DNA of 64,000 bases from Calditrichota bacterium (GCA_008501765.1 QQUE01000004.1:186001-250000); one strand, 5' to 3'. Counted from the stretch's first letter, positions 26,646 to 35,306 are shown. Numbers and translations: made by a program. The notes: generated from the sequence alone by a model not told the origin.

Positions 26646-27452
26646 TTAACAGGAGAGTTGCCCGACTAAATTCGTTTTCCTTTTTCTATATTGTCCCGGG
26701 GTCATATTGGCAAATTCACGAAAATTATGAATAAAGTGTGCCTGATCATAGAAACCTTTTTCAAATGCAATATCAGTAAGTTTCTCTGGTGCAAAATGTA
26801 AATAGGTCAGTGAATTGGTGAATTGTAATAACTTCAGGTTTCGTGCAGGCGATAATCCGAACCAGTCGGTAAAAAGCCTGTGGGCATGCATTCTTGAATA
26901 TCCGGTTAAATTTTCTATGCTATATTTCTTTCCCATAAGCCTGTTTGAATACATTTTGCTTAGCGTGTCTTTCATTTTCATTGCTGTATACAACTCAATA
27001 TTCTCATTTATCAATGATAACAAAAAGCTTTCTATCCATTTGGCTTTTTCAAAAAAACTATGGTTCCCACACATATAATCTTCAATTTTGTTTATTTCAT
27101 GAAACAGCAATTCACCCGGTACTGCCCAATCCTTTACTTCCATGCATGGTATACCAAAAAGGGCTTTAACTGCTATTGGATACATTTGCACACCCATTAC
27201 ATGAAAGCGGGGAAAATTCATATAAAGCGGTTTTGTATGCAAGCCGGATAAAAAGCAAAAATTCTCGGTTGGATTAAATCCGTTACCAATTCGCTTTGCC
27301 TTTATATTTTCCATTTTGGGACCAATATTGAAAATAAGTTCCACAGATCCGCTCGGGAGGATTTGCCAATTCATTGGATCATCCGATTGCTGTTCCCAAA
27401 TTATTTTAACCAGGTCCTTTATTTTGACTGGTTCATAAAAATTAACATTCAT
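26646..27452 (-). CDS. AraC family transcriptional regulator (DUF6597-type N-terminus)
   Basis: The 268-residue regulator has an N-terminal sensor domain (about 1-150, WQILPSGSVELIFNIG, FLSGLHTKPLYM) like the DUF6597/cupin-like sensors. The C-terminal AraC DNA-binding domain (about 165-260) has two helix-turn-helix parts: IENLTGYSRMHAHRLFTDWFG and LTDIAFEKGFYDQAHFIHNFREFANMTPGQYRK. The likely target is the membrane protein downstream. The inducer is unknown. Confidence 0.9.
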   Translation of the reverse strand: MNVNFYEPVKIKDLVKIIWEQQSDDPMNWQILPSGSVELIFNIGPKMENIKAKRIGNGFNPTENFCFLSGLHTKPLYMNFPRFHVMGVQMYPIAVKALFGIPCMEVKDWAVPGELLFHEINKIEDYMCGNHSFFEKAKWIESFLLSLINENIELYTAMKMKDTLSKMYSNRLMGKKYSIENLTGYSRMHAHRLFTDWFGLSPARNLKLLQFTNSLTYLHFAPEKLTDIAFEKGFYDQAHFIHNFREFANMTPGQYRKRKTNLVGQLSC

Positions 27453-27834
27453 TTTGAATCACCTTTTGAGTAACCTGCAAAAAAGAGCATTGTAACCAGA
27501 TAACAATATGTATGCGTGAATAATTTCTTGGTGGCTTTTGGTTGGGAGTATGCAATGGCAAAGTTTTTCAATCCGTGTAGCTTAATTGTTTTTGGGCAAA
27601 ATCAGAACTTTAAATCGATGGAAAATCAGGTGGACCCGACTAAACAACGAAGTCTATAACGCTTTGCTCTGCTGAGAGCGAGGTCTACTTCAGAATTAAC
27701 ATAAAACGCTGAACTTTGCACTACTGAAAACTCCAAAAAAGCGCAGGTCGGAGCGAGTCAGCAGCAGCAAAATGTTAGAAAAAACTTGCCAACAGCAGGT
27801 AACAATAGCGTACGATAGCTGTCGGCCTTCTTTT
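27453..27834. other. intergenic stretch with no gene seen
   Basis: No coding frame, hairpin terminator or copy of the other repeat families could be supported. It contains CAGCAGGTAACAATAGCG just beyond the RloC-like gene's 3' end, which has the look of decayed accessory intergenic sequence. Confidence 0.4.
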
Positions 27835-30045
27835 TCATATTGTCTCTTCCTCGAGATTCATCATCATTTTATAGTGTCCTTCGTGCTTGGTTAGAACAAA
27901 AATATCTTTAAATACCTTTTTGTAAGCATCAATTGTCCTGTCTTGAAGTTCTATGTATAAGTCGTCATTAATACTATGCGAACCATCGTTTATCCATGAA
28001 ATCAAAGACCTACAAATTTCCTGTTCTTCCTTAGTTTCAAATTTCAGAATTAAATCATCGTCACCATATTTGCCAAGTAATTTAAAATAATTTTCAATTA
28101 TTCTTCGCATAATATTTTGAATAGTAAGGTTTGATTTAATTCCTCCACTTTTCAATTCTTGCCACAAAAGTCCGTATGAAGATTGAATTGGATTGTCCAT
28201 TTCAAAACTCTGCAAAGTAGTAATTTTATCATTTTTCCTTAAAATCCAAAAATTAGTCTTGCTGCAAAATTTGGTTCTACCATCAATGAAAGAAACTTCT
28301 TTATGGAAATATACATTGTGGGTTAGTAAAATTAACTGCTTAATATTTCCTGTATCAGCTTTAATATTTTTGATTATTTCTTTGATAAGAGTACTTACAA
28401 CAAATAAAACATTGCTGTCTAAACTGGAAATTGGGTCGTCAATTACTAAGACTCTTTCATCGCTTACTTCTTCCTCTGAAATCCCACCTTTCGTAAGTTG
28501 CAAATAGTATAAAAAAGTAATGAATGTTATTTCCCCTTCGCTTAGCGTTGTTTCTGCTACTGAGCCGTCTTCACGTTGGATTTGATAAAAGCCTTCTTCT
28601 TGTGCAGGAACAATTTCAAAATTTAGAAAACCGTAGGATTTCAAAATCCTATTGATTTCATTGATAGTAGGCTGAATACTTGTTACATTCTTGCTTAATA
28701 TTTTTATTTCAGCATCTAGTTTGTTGTATTCAACAAGTTTTTCATTACGTTGTTTTTCTAAATTTTCAATGCCTTTTTCTAAACCACTTTTTTGGCTGTT
28801 GAACGCTGTTATTTCTGTTTTGAATTCTTCAATTAAGTATTTCCAAATAGATTTAATAAGTTTGCTTCTTTCTGTTGCATAATTTGTTACGATTTCATTA
28901 TGTTTTTTGATTTCAATATTTGCTTGTTTGATTAGCCTAGTTATTAAATCTGCTTGTACCTTTATTGGAACTAATTGAATGCTTCTGCTTGGTTCTTTAA
29001 TCTTGTTGTTTAGATATTCATTGTTTGTGGTGTTTTGACTTATCAATGTTTTTAAGTATGCCGAAAATTTGTCCACGTCAAGTTTTGTATTGCTAAAAGC
29101 CTTTTGATTAGTTTCAATTCTATCTAATTCGTTAATGATATTTAGGGCTATAATGTTGTATTCTTGTTTTAACTCTTTGAGTAGTGTAATGTCATTCAAA
29201 TATGTTTCATCAAAAAAACTTTCTATTTGCGTTTTAAAGTCGTCAGTTATCGTTTTTTGTTGGCAAAAAGGACAAGTATCGTCTTGAATGTATTCTCTAC
29301 CTTGATTCACCCAATCGTTGATATTCAGTTTTTGGATTAGTTTAGCAATATCAACATCAGCTTTTCCTACAATAATTCTTTTCCATACTTCATTGGCTTC
29401 AATTTCTACAATTTTGTCAAATGAAATTTGACTGATTTCGTCTATTCTTTGCGGTTGCTCTCCAAATATTGTTTTGGCTTTAGCTTGTAAGGTGTCAAGA
29501 GTTTCTAATAAAGAGTTGTTGTTTTCAAATTCTTGTAAAAGCTTGTTTTTGAAAGATTCCTTTTGAAGTGAACCTGCAAATGCGTCCTTAAAGGCGATTT
29601 CATTTTTCTTGTAAACTTTTGTCCAAGTTGTTTCTTTGAAACTGTTCACTAATTCTTCTTTTATCTTTTTCTGTTTGTCTAAAGTTTCACGTTTTTGTAG
29701 TCCTTCAGCTTTAATAATTTTAAGTTCATCATTTTTTTTCTCAATTTCTTTTATTTGGTCAGCAGTAGCTTCGCCAAGTGTAAAAACCCCATTTAGCTTT
29801 CCTTTTCCAAAATTTTTTACTCTAAATTCCTTGTTGTAAACCAAAACTTTTAAAAGCAAGTCATTTTGCCAAGTCAAGGAGCAATTACTGAATTTCGAAT
29901 CTGAGCTGTCGTGAACAAAGTTTGAAATAGTAGTCTTACCGCAAGCATTTGCACCATAAATGAAATTGACTTTTTTCAAGTCGTTAATTTGAACACCTTG
30001 ATTGTCAAATGTCGCTATATTTTTTATGCTAATTGATTGTATCAT
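27835..30045 (-). CDS. RloC-like ATPase, candidate anticodon nuclease
   Basis: The 736-residue protein has an ABC/SMC-type ATPase split by coiled coil: Walker A GANACGKTT (31-39), coiled coil (about 95-455) with a zinc-hook CPFC at 258-261, signature LSEGE (501-505), Walker B VLVIDDP (532-538) and H-loop THN (575-577). The C-terminal domain has Arg647-x3-Glu651 (MRRIIEN) and His690 (NDGSH), which can match the Arg-Glu-His triad of PrrC/RloC anticodon nucleases. RloC cleaves tRNA anticodons as an antiviral or DNA-damage response. It is AT-rich and lies in a repeat-bracketed block, which suggests transfer. Alternative: a general AAA_13 ATPase without nuclease activity. Confidence 0.8.
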   Translation of the reverse strand: MIQSISIKNIATFDNQGVQINDLKKVNFIYGANACGKTTISNFVHDSSDSKFSNCSLTWQNDLLLKVLVYNKEFRVKNFGKGKLNGVFTLGEATADQIKEIEKKNDELKIIKAEGLQKRETLDKQKKIKEELVNSFKETTWTKVYKKNEIAFKDAFAGSLQKESFKNKLLQEFENNNSLLETLDTLQAKAKTIFGEQPQRIDEISQISFDKIVEIEANEVWKRIIVGKADVDIAKLIQKLNINDWVNQGREYIQDDTCPFCQQKTITDDFKTQIESFFDETYLNDITLLKELKQEYNIIALNIINELDRIETNQKAFSNTKLDVDKFSAYLKTLISQNTTNNEYLNNKIKEPSRSIQLVPIKVQADLITRLIKQANIEIKKHNEIVTNYATERSKLIKSIWKYLIEEFKTEITAFNSQKSGLEKGIENLEKQRNEKLVEYNKLDAEIKILSKNVTSIQPTINEINRILKSYGFLNFEIVPAQEEGFYQIQREDGSVAETTLSEGEITFITFLYYLQLTKGGISEEEVSDERVLVIDDPISSLDSNVLFVVSTLIKEIIKNIKADTGNIKQLILLTHNVYFHKEVSFIDGRTKFCSKTNFWILRKNDKITTLQSFEMDNPIQSSYGLLWQELKSGGIKSNLTIQNIMRRIIENYFKLLGKYGDDDLILKFETKEEQEICRSLISWINDGSHSINDDLYIELQDRTIDAYKKVFKDIFVLTKHEGHYKMMMNLEEETI

Positions 30046-30144
30046 TTTTTAATTGTGTTTATCTATAGGGTATGTCATTTAAGCTTACAGCTAACCACTA
30101 AACCTCGCTGTTACCTGTACCGGGTAACTTGCAACAAAAAATCT

Positions 30145-30345
30145 AACGTCGCCGGATGAGCCGCGAGACTCGCAGGTGCGGGGAAGGGTGTTTTTCCCTT
30201 TTCCGTACCGAGAATCGCAGACGGCTCCATTGGCCTGATAGGTGGAGCGCGGAGCGCGCAACCGATCTGGCCAATGGGGCGAAGCGCATCCGGCGACGAT
30301 AGAGGTGACCCGTAGCGAAGCGGAGCGGTCAACTCTATCAGTTAA
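30145..30345. repeat. GC-rich structured repeat, family C, copy 2
   Basis: Same orientation as copy 1. Outer pair GTCGCCGGATG (30148-30158) and CATCCGGCGAC (30287-30297); second stem 30298-30310 with 30327-30339 around the conserved GAAGCGGAGC loop. The arms of that stem differ from copy 1 but still pair. The rest of 30046-30586 has no gene. Confidence 0.85.
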
Positions 30346-30586
30346 AATAGATAGAAAAATTTCCACTCTATTACAATTATAGTCTGTAAAATTATCTACA
30401 TATTGCGATATTAATATAAGATAGTGGAAAAAAATCCCTGAATATTACCTCTATTATTCAATAAAACCAATAAGGTGGAAAACACAAGAAAAATCGAACG
30501 AAAATCCAGTCACGATAAATACTGTGACCGGGAGAAAGACTTCTTCTATAACGCTGAGAAATCAGCAGCTCCGAGAGATATAAATA

Positions 30587-31303
30587 TCAAAACCGCCACT
30601 CCATCAACGCGGTGTTCAACACACTTTCCACCCGTCGTTTTGGCTGGTGAAAATAAATCATCCCATGTCCCGGCAACATGATGTCGGTGTCGATTTTTGC
30701 GAACCGTTTCAGGGATTTTAAATAGATTTCACGGTCAAAATCGATAGAGCCGCTCCAGCCGAAATCTCCATCTAGCAGCGTGCCGATAATGTCGCCACTG
30801 ACAACAATGCGCTTGTTTTCGTGCTCAAAAAACCAGGCGGTGCAGCCCATACTGTGGCCGGGCAGCAGCATCGCTTCGAAAGACAGGCCGGCAATTTGCA
30901 GTTTTTCGCCATCTGTTATTGTGTGGTCAACTTCAAAGGGCTTAAATTTTTTATGATAAAGATAAGGACAACAGCGGTCGTCTCCGGCTGCCACCGCCGA
31001 AGCCGTTGCATTGCTGGAAAAAAATTGCACTCCCTGTTTTTTTAGCAAATGCCCGGCGCCGGCGTGGTCGAGATGCGCATGGGTCAAAATGCAGTAGCGA
31101 ATCTCTGCCGGATCGAGGCCCCAGTAACGCATGTTGGTGAAAATTTGCTCCAAAGTATCCCCGCAACCGCAATCGAACATGATCAAACCTTCCGGACTTT
31201 TGAGAACATAGGTGTTACAATCGTTGTATCCGGCATCGACACCATCCCAGGTAATGCCATTCAAATCGCCACCAATCTGGTAGAGATTCTTTAAAATTTG
31301 CAC
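30587..31303 (-). CDS. MBL-fold metallo-hydrolase
   Basis: The 238-residue cytoplasmic protein has the metallo-beta-lactamase signature THAHLDHAG (about 76-84, HxHxDH), a later metal His in LLPGHSMGC (about 150), Asp in VVSGDIIG and a final LPGHG His. Such proteins hydrolyse thioesters, lactones or nucleic acids; the glyoxalase II-like proportions do not allow a specific substrate. It is a single gene on the minus strand with repeat-rich sequence on both sides. Confidence 0.88.
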   Translation of the reverse strand: MQILKNLYQIGGDLNGITWDGVDAGYNDCNTYVLKSPEGLIMFDCGCGDTLEQIFTNMRYWGLDPAEIRYCILTHAHLDHAGAGHLLKKQGVQFFSSNATASAVAAGDDRCCPYLYHKKFKPFEVDHTITDGEKLQIAGLSFEAMLLPGHSMGCTAWFFEHENKRIVVSGDIIGTLLDGDFGWSGSIDFDREIYLKSLKRFAKIDTDIMLPGHGMIYFHQPKRRVESVLNTALMEWRF

Positions 31304-31359
31304 AAAAGTCCTATTTTAATCGTCCGTTGACCTGCTATTCATAAATATCATGTCATGTG

Positions 31360-31440
31360 CCGCGCACTTATCTGGTCTTATAAAGTTTGAGATATTTATT
31401 ACACTGCTCGCGTCTGGTATAAAGCGCATAAGTGCGCGGT
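31360..31440. repeat. CCGCGCACTTAT inverted repeat
   Basis: CCGCGCACTTAT (31360-31371) and ATAAGTGCGCGG (31428-31439) are perfect complements about 56 nt apart. No coding sequence lies between them. It could be a large hairpin or a miniature palindromic element. Confidence 0.6.
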
Positions 31441-31460
31441 CCATTTTAACTAAAAAACAG

Positions 31461-31550
31461 CTCACGCAGAGTCGCAAAGGCGCTGAGAACAGACTTAATA
31501 AAATTTAAAAATAAAACTCTGCGTGCTCTGCGGCTCAGCGCGAGAATTAT
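31461..31550. repeat. CACGCAGAG-type inverted repeat, family G, copy 1
   Basis: CTCACGCAGAGTCGCAAAGG on the left faces CTCTGCGTGCTCTGCGGC with CGCGAGA on the right, so the ends are imperfect complements around an AT-rich centre. Related units occur at 36601-36690 and 55530-55600. Together with the palindrome before it, it fills the gap between the MBL gene and the ABC permease genes. Confidence 0.55.
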
Positions 31551-31605
31551 CCAGGTTCAATCACTTGATAACTTTATTTTAAAAATACAAAATGCAAGTT
31601 TAAAT

Positions 31606-32331
31606 TCAGCGCTGATTGTTTAAAAATTTACGCAATAAAAATAAAATAATTCCGGCGTGCACCAAGGTACCCAAAACTATGTAAATCCAGAAAATTTGTG
31701 CATCTGCTTTTGCTGCGATAAATGCCTTGGCAACCCAGAATGGCGGTAAAAATGCTGCAAAATAATGCCAGTTTGTATCAAAGAAAAACACGATCACGGG
31801 AGCGATATACATCAGTCCGAGGATTTTGCTGTAAGCCATTCCCTCCACTTTATTTTCAGCATAAGCGGCGAGAAAAAGCGAACCGATTGGCGCTTCAAAT
31901 GCCACTAACAAAGCCAGTATGGAAGCATATTTTAACGGAATCGTCGTTAGACCGGTGCCATAGACAACGATGAAAAAGAAAGCAAAACTCATGAGTGTGG
32001 AAGCCAGAAGTTTGTAGGTCAGGTATCCCGTTTTTTGCAGTGGCGTCACCGCAATAAATGCAATTATCTCTTCGTCGCGCTCCTCAAGAATCAACAGTCC
32101 AAAAATAAAGCCAAAAAGTTGCGTCGGGATCAGACTCATAAAACAGACGATGTATAAATAATGCTCGGTTAAATCAAATGCCATCTCTGCTTGCAGATAA
32201 TCGGTCGCAACCGGAATAAGATAACGCAATAAGAAAAAAATGGCGACCGGGCCAAATAGAATCAGAATGAGAATTGTGTCCCGACTTATGTTTTTTGCAT
32301 CGCTGAGCGAAAGCGCAAGCACTTTTCGCAT
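31606..32331 (-). CDS. ABC-2 type transporter permease
   Basis: The 241-residue protein has about six hydrophobic segments, with a conserved-looking LILEERDEEIIAFIAVTPL stretch in the cytoplasmic loop that fits ABC-2 permeases of small-molecule exporters. The ATG at 32331 overlaps the stop of the upstream permease by one base (TAATG), which decides the start; a longer frame upstream is inside that permease. It is the third gene of an ATPase-permease-permease operon; a drug- or lipid-exporter role is a guess. Confidence 0.85.
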   Translation of the reverse strand: MRKVLALSLSDAKNISRDTILILILFGPVAIFFLLRYLIPVATDYLQAEMAFDLTEHYLYIVCFMSLIPTQLFGFIFGLLILEERDEEIIAFIAVTPLQKTGYLTYKLLASTLMSFAFFFIVVYGTGLTTIPLKYASILALLVAFEAPIGSLFLAAYAENKVEGMAYSKILGLMYIAPVIVFFFDTNWHYFAAFLPPFWVAKAFIAAKADAQIFWIYIVLGTLVHAGIILFLLRKFLNNQR

Positions 32332-33032
32332 TAAACGCCCCCTGTTCTCAAAATAATGTGCTTTGCAAAAACCCAGGAGGCAAGTCCACTTGCGGCAGCA
32401 ATCCAAAAACTCAAATTCACAAAAGCATAGAAGATTTCCAGTGCGCTATAGTTAACAAAAACAACATCGATCAAAATGAGCGTTGCGTGCGTCGGCAGCA
32501 GGTAGAATACGGGTGTTTCGAATATGGAGAAATAGGATAAAATCGGTGTGGCCATAACAAGGCCGATCCCGAGTATTTTTGCAAAATAATCGTTCACACT
32601 CTTCGCGATTATGCCGAAGATAGCCCCGAAAATTGTGAAAAATCCAGAGCTCAATAAAAATCCCGGGATGAACACATGCCAGTTTGCAGATAAACCATGT
32701 GTAAATATCAAAATAGCCACAGCGGAAATCATCGAAATGATAGCCAGCGAAATCACTTTCGCTAAAAAATATTCATATATTTTTAGCGGCGTGACAAATA
32801 AACTTTCGAGGATATTCTGGTCCTTTTCGAGAAGAATTATCGCTCCAATAAAAAAAAATCCTAACGTGGCTGTATCGCTAAAAAGGAGAAATGTTGTCGC
32901 TTTATTTTGAATATCAGCGGGCAGAAATAAAATTACGATGATGTACAGAATGGTTATCAGCAAATAGACAAAATAAAATCCGTGGCGGAACTGAAAAAGC
33001 ATGTCATATCGAATTGCATCGAGCAATCTCAT
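32331..33032 (-). CDS. ABC-2 type transporter permease
   Basis: The 233-residue membrane protein has about six transmembrane segments and a motif LLEKDQNILESLFVTPL in the same place as in its neighbour, so the two permeases are distant relatives and probably form a heterodimer. It begins 4 nt inside the ATPase gene's end and its stop overlaps the next permease start. The substrate is not readable. Confidence 0.87.
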   Translation of the reverse strand: MRLLDAIRYDMLFQFRHGFYFVYLLITILYIIVILFLPADIQNKATTFLLFSDTATLGFFFIGAIILLEKDQNILESLFVTPLKIYEYFLAKVISLAIISMISAVAILIFTHGLSANWHVFIPGFLLSSGFFTIFGAIFGIIAKSVNDYFAKILGIGLVMATPILSYFSIFETPVFYLLPTHATLILIDVVFVNYSALEIFYAFVNLSFWIAAASGLASWVFAKHIILRTGGV

Positions 33033-33883
33033 AGGAGCCGCCTGCCGGTTGTTTTAATGAAAATATCTTCCAGCGAGGCTTCCTGCGTGTGTATTGTTTC
33101 GATATTTTTTTCGTTCAAAATGCGGATAAATTCAGCATCTTTCCCGAGATTATCCAAACGAAATTCCCGGGTATTCAGAGATTCATTCTCACGAAATTCA
33201 ACGCGGACTCGCTGTTTTCCATTATGCAATTTGAGCTGCCGCGGTGAATCGATTAGCGCGATTTCTCCGTCGACCAGAAATGCCACCCGATCGCATAACG
33301 TATCTGCAACATGCATATCGTGGGTGGTTAAGCAGACCGTTTTCCCAGCATCTTTCAGATTGGTGATTATCTCAATTATTCGCCTTAAATTAACCGGATC
33401 AAGTCCTGAAGTTGGTTCATCAAGAAATAGAATATCTGGTTTGTTCAACAGGGATCGGCAAAAATTCAAGCGCATTTTCATGCCCTTGGAATATTCTGCA
33501 ATGCGCGTATTGCCGTCTTTCTCCAATCCCACCATGGCGAGAAGCTCTTCCGGTTTTTCTGTCTCACCGGAATAGAGCTTGCGAAAAAAATCAAGATTCT
33601 CCAATGCCGTAAATTTCGAATACAAATTTGGGAATTCGAAGGCGACACCGATGGATTCGTAATAGCTGGAATTCAGGTCTCTCATTTCGTGATTCATAAC
33701 CTGCACCCGGCCACTATATTTTTTTAAAATACCAATAAGTATTTTTTGAGCAGTGCTTTTTCCTGCACCGTTTGGCCCGAGAAAGCCGAAGATTTCACCT
33801 TCTGCAATCGTGAAATTTATATCTTTCAGGGTGGGCTCGCTGTTGCCAGGGTAGGTAAAATGCAGTTTTTCTACTTCAATCAT
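33029..33883 (-). CDS. ABC transporter ATP-binding protein
   Basis: The 284-residue ATPase has Walker A GPNGAGKST (36-44), signature YSKGMKMRL (about 130-138), Walker B ILFLDEPTSGLDP (about 150-162) and a switch His in LTTHDMH. A C-terminal extension of about 75 residues is typical of exporters of the ABC-2 class. It is the first gene of the operon and powers the two permeases that follow with overlapping ends. Confidence 0.93.
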   Translation of the reverse strand: MIEVEKLHFTYPGNSEPTLKDINFTIAEGEIFGFLGPNGAGKSTAQKILIGILKKYSGRVQVMNHEMRDLNSSYYESIGVAFEFPNLYSKFTALENLDFFRKLYSGETEKPEELLAMVGLEKDGNTRIAEYSKGMKMRLNFCRSLLNKPDILFLDEPTSGLDPVNLRRIIEIITNLKDAGKTVCLTTHDMHVADTLCDRVAFLVDGEIALIDSPRQLKLHNGKQRVRVEFRENESLNTREFRLDNLGKDAEFIRILNEKNIETIHTQEASLEDIFIKTTGRRLL

Positions 33884-34139
33884 ATAAAACTATTTTCCGT
33901 TGTTTCAGGGCAGCATAATAAAAATTAGATCAAACGAATGAATCACAACTAAAATATAATTTCTATTGTCGTTAGCGAACGATTTTTTGTTGAACTGGAA
34001 AACTGCATGTTTAAAAAAGAGAGAGCGCAAGTATAATTTTACGCCTGATAATCGACAGAACAATTATTTTATTGATTGTGAACTTAGCTCCGTTGTACTT
34101 AATCTAATTGCCAAATATTTAATGTGTTATGCATTTTCT

Positions 34140-34385
34140 TTTTGCTTCGCCGGCCGTTGGCTTTGCTTGATCAAAAAAGAAACAAAAAGCTGAAAGCCGG
34201 CGAAGCAAAATCAAGGCTGACGAAAAATCGGCTAAACTTTTTGAGAATTTCCTAAATCATTTTAAACTCGCTGCGCTCAAACAAGAAATGATTCTTAACG
34301 GAAATTCTCAAAAAGTTCTTAACGCCATTTTTCGAAGGCCGTTTAAAAAAAAGGCCGCGGAGCTAAAGGCCTAATCAATTATTTT
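34140..34385. repeat. hairpin repeat, family D, copy 2 (inverted relative to copy 1)
   Basis: The complement of this stretch aligns over most of its length with 22705-22925. The central 17 bp stem is 34236-34252 (ACTTTTTGAGAATTTCC) with 34300-34316 (GGAAATTCTCAAAAAGT). An additional outer pair, GCTTCGCCGGC with GCCGGCGAAGC at about 34145-34205, brackets the TTGATCAAAAAAGAAAC hairpin and is absent from copy 1. The ABC operon's upstream region (33884-34139) shows nothing else. Confidence 0.8.
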
Positions 34386-34389
34386 ATTG

Positions 34390-34555
34390 TGAGTACGATA
34401 GAATATCTTTCATTTTTCGTAAAACAGAAAAAATAGAGCCAGAGCGTCCCGCTGAGCGTTATGATCGTTGCCCTCGGCGGGACGCCTTCGGATTATAGTC
34501 TAAATAAAAGTGCTGGCTAATCCAGGTCTTCTTATTTCGAAATAACGTTATTTTA
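34390..34555. repeat. diverged copy of TIR element, family B, copy 2
   Basis: The central hairpin (AGAGCGTCCCGCTGAG facing CTCGGCGGGACGCCTT) and the flanking ATTATAGTCTAAAT and GTCTTCTTAT segments align with 16479-16645. The terminal repeats are worn. It lies directly against repeat D copy 2 and ends at the stop of the CBS-domain gene. Confidence 0.65.
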
Positions 34556-35306
34556 CCTTATTTGCAACATCGATAATCAAACTTGCGGTCAATCGTGATC
34601 TGTCCACGACACCAGTAAACTGCCCGTTTTCATCAATGACTGGCAAAATTTCCAGGTTCAGTTTTTCCATTTTTTCCAGCACAGCCTGTTTGTCGACGGT
34701 ATTTTGAATGGCATTTTCGACACCGATAAAATCCGGGAGTTTTGCCAGATTATTCATATCAGCCCGGCGCAACCAGTTCGTGAAATCCGTTGAGTCATAT
34801 TCATGATCCGGTTTGACAAACAAGGTGTAAAGTTCGCGTGCATTGGCCATGCCGACAAATTTATCATCGCGGCTATTGATGACAATATATTTGAAAAACG
34901 CGTGTTGTGTCAAACGTCGCAGATATTCTTCGATGGCTGTGTCCAAATATCCGCCATAACTCAAATTAAAAACAAGCGCTTCGGTTTTATTGTTGATAAG
35001 CCGTGGGATATCACTGACCGCACTTTTTCTATTGCTGCTTACCATTTTCACAGGAAATTTCAGGGGCGTGATTTGACCTGTTATCGGCGTCGTGGAAGCT
35101 TCGAGAAATGCCGACTGGATTTTCAGATCCCCAAATTCAAATTTCTCAATTCGGCCGGAAAAGAATAACCACAAAACAATGGGAATCAAGGCGATTAAAA
35201 TATCCGTTTGCTTGACTTCGGTGTTTTTGAGAAACTTGATGCGAATAAAAATCATCACAACGATGACGACGATAAATATGGCGATGGCAATAGCTAAATC
35301 AATCAT
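34548..35306 (-). CDS. membrane-anchored CBS-domain protein
   Basis: The 252-residue protein has two hydrophobic segments near the start (about 3-24 and 34-52), then a tandem CBS pair (about 95-250). The second repeat reads LEILPVIDENGQFTGVVDRSRLTAS, a standard CBS end. CBS pairs bind adenosyl ligands and act as energy sensors. No transporter or kinase domain is fused. No partner gene is adjacent, so what it regulates is unknown. Confidence 0.8.
   Translation of the reverse strand: MIDLAIAIAIFIVVIVVMIFIRIKFLKNTEVKQTDILIALIPIVLWLFFSGRIEKFEFGDLKIQSAFLEASTTPITGQITPLKFPVKMVSSNRKSAVSDIPRLINNKTEALVFNLSYGGYLDTAIEEYLRRLTQHAFFKYIVINSRDDKFVGMANARELYTLFVKPDHEYDSTDFTNWLRRADMNNLAKLPDFIGVENAIQNTVDKQAVLEKMEKLNLEILPVIDENGQFTGVVDRSRLTASLIIDVANKVK

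Noticed and set aside
27640-27834. Possible integron attC-like site next to the RloC-like gene
   Set aside because: No paired core sites could be matched and no integrase is present; evidence was too thin.
27835-30045. Reading the gene as an SMC or RecF DNA-repair protein
   Set aside because: The C-terminal Arg-Glu-His set and AAA_13 layout fit RloC-like proteins better, and there is no recF/recN neighbourhood.
32982-33575. 197-residue plus-strand frame
   Set aside because: It is antisense to the ABC ATPase gene, whose motifs are unambiguous.
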